Below, in pieces: positions 61,251 to 64,000 of a stretch of DNA of 64,000 bases. Under the pieces are notes generated by a model. That model did not search any database and was not told where the DNA came from. It was given only the letters and a program-made list of their open reading frames with translations. A program made the translations under genes and the position numbers. The stretch comes from Stutzerimonas kunmingensis (GTDB taxonomy: Bacteria > Pseudomonadota > Gammaproteobacteria > Pseudomonadales > Pseudomonadaceae): NCBI RefSeq assembly GCF_014764705.1, contig NZ_JACXXG010000001.1:124001-188000 (forward strand). Reading direction: 5' to 3'. Each line of letters begins with the position of its first letter. Position 1 is the stretch's first letter.

Positions 61251-61286
61251 TGAGCCATGCTGGTGCACGCGAAGGCCAGTGGTGCA
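61251..61286 (-). promoter_or_regulatory. Tandem NtrC-like sites upstream of urtA
   Basis: TGAGCCATGCTGGTGCA (61251-61267) and CGAAGGCCAGTGGTGCA (61270-61286) each carry a perfect GGTGCA half-site; the first also has a four-of-six match in the other half. They lie 66-100 bases upstream of the -24 box. Confidence 0.5.
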
Positions 61287-61395
61287 CCGCGGGAGGCCGC
61301 TTTGCCCGATTTCAGTGCCGCGCCGAGTGGCTCCGCCACTTGCAGCTGCCGGGTGTCACTTCTAGCATGGCCGGCCCGTATCGAGACCCGTCGCC

Positions 61396-62034
61396 ATGCC
61401 CCGTCCACCGCGTCCTCCATCCTCGCGTCCGCCTGCACGAACCGCGCGCCCATCCGCGCCGCGGCGCGTGGCCAAGGCACCGCCGGCCGAGCCACGCCTG
61501 TTGTTGCTGAACAAGCCGTTCGACGTGCTGACGCAATTCAACGATGCCGATGGCCGCGCGACGCTGAAGGATTACGTGCAGGTGCCGGGCGTCTATCCGG
61601 CTGGCCGGCTGGATCGCGACAGCGAGGGGCTGCTGCTCTTGACCAACGACGGTCAGTTGCAGGCGCGCATCGCCGACCCCAAGCACAAGCTGCCGAAGAC
61701 CTACTGGGTGCAGGTGGAGGGTGAGGTCAGCGCCGAGCAGCTGCAGCGCTTGCGCGATGGCGTCCAGCTCAATGACGGCCTGACCCTGCCCGCCGAAGCG
61801 CGGCAGCTGGACGAGCCCGAGCTATGGCCACGCAACCCGCCGGTGCGCTTTCGCAAGAGCGTGCCGACCAGCTGGCTGGAATTGGTGATTCGCGAGGGGC
61901 GTAATCGCCAGGTCAGACGCATGACGGCGGCGGTCGGGTTGCCGACCCTGCGTCTGGTGCGGGTGCGCATCGGGCCGTGGGCGCTCGATGGCCTGCAGCC
62001 GGGTGAGTGGCGGGAGGTGCCGGCGCAGCTGTAG
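61396..62034 (+). CDS. RsuA-family pseudouridine synthase, probably RluE
   Basis: 212-residue enzyme. The catalytic aspartate is in the motif [19 protein letters not shown], with [11 protein letters not shown] upstream and [20 protein letters not shown] near the C-terminus. It lacks the N-terminal S4 domain, as RluE does; RluE modifies U2457 of 23S rRNA. The first 30 residues are Pro/Arg/Ala-rich and could be a basic RNA-binding tail or an overlong start. It is divergent from urtA. Confidence 0.88.
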   Translation: MPRPPRPPSSRPPARTARPSAPRRVAKAPPAEPRLLLLNKPFDVLTQFNDADGRATLKDYVQVPGVYPAGRLDRDSEGLLLLTNDGQLQARIADPKHKLPKTYWVQVEGEVSAEQLQRLRDGVQLNDGLTLPAEARQLDEPELWPRNPPVRFRKSVPTSWLELVIREGRNRQVRRMTAAVGLPTLRLVRVRIGPWALDGLQPGEWREVPAQL

Positions 62035-62055
62035 TGCACCGGCTGGCGCCTCAAC

Positions 62056-62274
62056 TCAGTGCGGGATGCCCTGAGTGACTTCGATGACGTAACCGATGAC
62101 CGGCTTGGCGAGAAAGGCGAACAGGCACAGGCCCAGGCCGAGGAAGAGAATGGCAGTGCCGAGGCGACCGGCCTTCGACTTCTTGGCCAGGTCCCAGATG
62201 ATGAACGCCATGAAGGCCATCAGCCCGCCGACGAGCACGATCATCATCCACTTTTCGAAAACTTCGGGCTCCAC
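62056..62274 (-). CDS. DUF2788 small membrane protein
   Basis: 72 residues with two membrane segments (about 9-28 and 38-60) and a basic loop between them (KKSKAGRLG). I place it in DUF2788, whose function is unknown. It starts at GTG 62274, with a good AGGAGA site six bases upstream. Confidence 0.8.
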   Translation of the reverse strand: MEPEVFEKWMMIVLVGGLMAFMAFIIWDLAKKSKAGRLGTAILFLGLGLCLFAFLAKPVIGYVIEVTQGIPH

Positions 62275-62449
62275 AGGGATCTCCTGACTGACTTCGACGA
62301 ATGCGCCCGTGGCAGGCCGGGCGCGAAAGCGGCGCAGTATACGCTGGCATTAGTCGGCGCGTGTGCCACCGCTGGTTGGACGGTCGAGCTCGGAAAGCGT
62401 TCGGATCGCGCGAGGCGGGCGCCGGTGCGGCGAAATGTCTCACCGGTAT

Positions 62450-62842
62450 TCAGTAGGCCGCCTTGATCACGTCGATGCCCTTGTTCAGCACCGTGCGCCA
62501 GGCCTGCAGGTCCTGCTGTTGCAGCTCCCCGTCGTGCTGGCCGATGGTTTTCAGCAACGCCGCGATCCACAGGTCATAGAGTTCCGGGTGGATATTCAGC
62601 TGCTCGCGGGAATGGCTTTTGCCCAGCGCGCGGAGTTTGGTATCCGGCATGCCGCGGGCGAACAGCACCAGATTGAGCATGCCGGCGCGCAGCAGCTGTT
62701 TCTGCGCGGTCATGTCGGTGCGCACGAACTTCTCCCGGATCGCAGGCGAGCTGGCGAGGAAGGACGCATAGAAGTCATCGAAGAAGTCGGGACTGGCGCA
62801 GCAGCGGCCGTAGCTCTGCATGACGCGGTTGGTGTCTTTCAT
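62450..62842 (-). CDS. Small single-domain globin
   Basis: 130-residue globin-fold protein. The B/C region is FFDDFYASFLASSPAIREKF, and the probable proximal histidine lies in LGKSHSREQLNIHPELYDLW. It may bind haem and oxygen or nitric oxide; the exact role is unknown. Three ATGs are possible; 62842 is preferred because an AAGGGA site lies six bases upstream. Confidence 0.8.
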   Translation of the reverse strand: MKDTNRVMQSYGRCCASPDFFDDFYASFLASSPAIREKFVRTDMTAQKQLLRAGMLNLVLFARGMPDTKLRALGKSHSREQLNIHPELYDLWIAALLKTIGQHDGELQQQDLQAWRTVLNKGIDVIKAAY

Positions 62843-63005
62843 GGGCATTCCCTTGCACGAGGGCATTTTGCAGCGAGGCCCGCCGGTGAGCGGGCGATGA
62901 ACGATCCGCCCCGGCCGGGATCATCCGTATGCGAGGCGGTGCAGAAGGGGGCGGATTATAGGCAGCAACCCTGCGAAGTGTGGGGCGAAAGCTGTGAGCC
63001 ATGTC

Positions 63006-63485
63006 TCAGCTGCGCAAATGCTCCAGCGGCAGCTCCGTACTCGATGACACCTGGCGCAATACGAAGCTGGAACGCACGCTGGAGACGCCTTCGATGCGCG
63101 TCAGGGTGCCGAGCAGAAACTGCTGGTAATGCTCCATGTCGGGCACCACGACCTTGAGTTGGTAGTCGGCGTCTATCCCCGTGACCAGACTGCATTCGAG
63201 TACCTCCGGGCATTTGCCGATCACGCCTTCGAAGTGCTCGAAGCGCTCCGGTGTGTGCCGGTCCATGCCGATAAGCACGTAGGCGGTAAGGGTCAGGCCG
63301 AGCTTCTTGCGGTCGAGCAGGGCGACCTGGCGGGCAATGTAGCCGTCGTCTTCCAGCTGTTTGACCCGGCGGGAGCAGGGCGAGGGTGACAGGCCGATGC
63401 GTTCGGCCAGTTCCTGATTGGAGATGCGGGCGTCGTGCTGCAATTCGGCGAGGATGCGCAGGTCGTAGCGATCTAATTTGCTCAT
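63006..63485 (-). CDS. Lrp/AsnC family transcriptional regulator
   Basis: 159 residues: an N-terminal winged helix (LDRYDLRILAELQHDARISN, then ELAERIGLSPSPCSRRVKQL) and a C-terminal RAM ligand-binding domain (GIDADYQLKVVVPDMEHYQQ). Such regulators sense amino acids and usually control an adjacent gene and themselves. No amino-acid gene is adjacent here. Two copies of GATTGCGCA lie upstream. The start ATG 63485 is set by the conserved MSKLDRYD N-terminus. Confidence 0.93.
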   Translation of the reverse strand: MSKLDRYDLRILAELQHDARISNQELAERIGLSPSPCSRRVKQLEDDGYIARQVALLDRKKLGLTLTAYVLIGMDRHTPERFEHFEGVIGKCPEVLECSLVTGIDADYQLKVVVPDMEHYQQFLLGTLTRIEGVSSVRSSFVLRQVSSSTELPLEHLRS

Positions 63486-63506
63486 GGCGAATCTCGTTTG
63501 GGAATA

Positions 63507-63546
63507 GATTGCGCATGATGATGAATGCAGGGTGATTGATTGCGCA
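63507..63546 (-). promoter_or_regulatory. Direct repeat upstream of the Lrp/AsnC gene
   Basis: GATTGCGCA occurs at 63507-63515 and 63538-63546, 31 bases apart (about three helical turns) on the same face of the DNA. This suits binding by an Lrp-type multimer and autoregulation. Confidence 0.45.
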
Positions 63547-63599
63547 AGCGATGCCTTGATCAGCAATATTCGCAATCCAGTGCTGGGTGGTGCGGCGTA

Positions 63600-63782
63600 A
63601 GCTTTATCTCAACTTCAGCCCCCGGCAGAAACGGACACGGCACAGCATCCCCGCCGTGACCACCGAAGGTCTTACCAAGACCGACGGTCCGGGCCCCCGG
63701 TGCTCACGAGGCGCCGCGCGAAGAAGCCGTTATCATCGGCCAGACGAATCGAAGAGACCACGCTCAGGCGTGGTCTTTTTCG
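63600..63782 (+). ncRNA. Possible small RNA ending in an intrinsic terminator
   Basis: No open frame here looks like a gene, and no plus-strand gene lies upstream for over 1.5 kb, yet a good plus-strand terminator ends the stretch. Other foldable parts are GGTCTT-ACC-AAGACC (about 63669-63683) and the GGTCCGGGCCCCCGG segment. I recognise no known RNA family. It is a candidate only. Confidence 0.3.
63756..63780 (+). terminator. Intrinsic terminator, plus strand
   Basis: GACCACGC (63756-63763) pairs with GCGTGGTC (63768-63775) around a TCAG loop, followed by five T. It is not T-rich on the minus strand, so it faces the plus direction. Confidence 0.85.
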
Positions 63783-63829
63783 TTTTGGGCGTGTGGTGGT
63801 GCCTTGGAAATGGAATCCGAAAACTCCAA

Positions 63830-64000
63830 TCACCGCTTCGGCGGCGCTACCTCAAGCGGATCGGCATGCACCAGCACCTCCGCATTCGGATAGCGATCGT
63901 GAATCGCGTTCTCCACCGCCACACACAGATCATGCGCCTGCGACAGCGGCAGGTCCCCCGGCAGCTCCAGATGCAACTGCACGAACCAGCGGGTGCCCGA
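63830..64000 (-). CDS. Cation diffusion facilitator exporter, C-terminal end (partial)
   Basis: The last 56 codons of a gene that runs off the right edge. The readable end, RWFVQLHLELPGDLPLSQAH followed by DLCVAVENAI and NAEVLVHADPLEV, matches the cytoplasmic C-terminal domain of FieF/CzcD-type divalent metal exporters, including its metal-binding histidines. It is probably FieF-like, but the membrane part is outside the window. Confidence 0.82.
   Translation of the reverse strand, partial: SGTRWFVQLHLELPGDLPLSQAHDLCVAVENAIHDRYPNAEVLVHADPLEVAPPKR

Overview
The window is about 64 kb of high-GC gammaproteobacterial chromosome with closely packed genes. The run proA-nadD-rsfS-rlmH-mrdA-rodA-mltB-rlpA-dacA-ybeD-lipB-lipA, then holA-lptE-leuS, lnt-corC-ybeY-phoH-miaB, hemL-thiE-thiD-ladS and amn, follows the order I recall for the PA3970-PA4006 part of Pseudomonas aeruginosa. 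The presence of ladS, mddA and a urt/ure urea cluster fits Pseudomonadaceae. A Stutzerimonas (Pseudomonas stutzeri group) origin is my best guess, but it is an inference. No rRNA, tRNA, transposase, prophage or CRISPR array was seen.

Layout. 0.1-11.2 kb (+): proline and NAD synthesis, ribosome factors, the cell-elongation/peptidoglycan set (PBP2, RodA, MltB, RlpA, PBP5-type DacA) and lipoate synthesis, ending at a strong terminator. 11.4-17.8 kb: an unknown small gene (+), then on the minus strand a second MltB-type lytic transglycosylase, ArfA (ribosome rescue) with a hairpin inside its coding end, HolA, LptE and LeuS. 18.0-19.3 kb (+): a zinc-ribbon protein and a DUF218 protein. 19.5-29.1 kb (-): Lnt-CorC-YbeY-PhoH-MiaB, a Sel1-repeat protein, a membrane protein, HemL, ThiE and ThiD. 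29.3-37.7 kb: a LadS-like sensor kinase lacking the expected receiver domain, an AidB-like flavoprotein, a BacNav-type sodium channel, a CoA transferase and AMP nucleosidase. 37.7-40.1 kb (-): a PQQ glucose dehydrogenase split into a membrane gene and a periplasmic catalytic gene.

40.3-61.1 kb is a nitrogen and urea region. It holds hupE-ureGFE, then an accessory stretch (GNAT, EamA exporter, oxaloacetate decarboxylase, TorF-like protein, DksA-type zinc finger, GAF histidine kinase, NCS1 permease, an orphan curlin-repeat protein), then ureC-ureB-mddA-ureA-ureD and the urea ABC transporter urtEDCBA. I see sigma-54 type -24/-12 elements with NtrC-like upstream sites in front of ureE, ureD and urtA. 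Urea import, urease and nickel supply therefore look like one nitrogen-starvation regulon. Several palindromic or dispersed repeats sit inside this cluster: between ureF and ureG, ureB and ureC, ureD and ureA, urtE and urtD, and urtB and urtA.

61.4-64 kb: an RluE-like pseudouridine synthase, a DUF2788 protein, a small globin, an Lrp/AsnC regulator with repeated sites upstream, a terminator-ended non-coding stretch that could encode an RNA, and the C-terminal end of a cation-diffusion-facilitator exporter running off the window.
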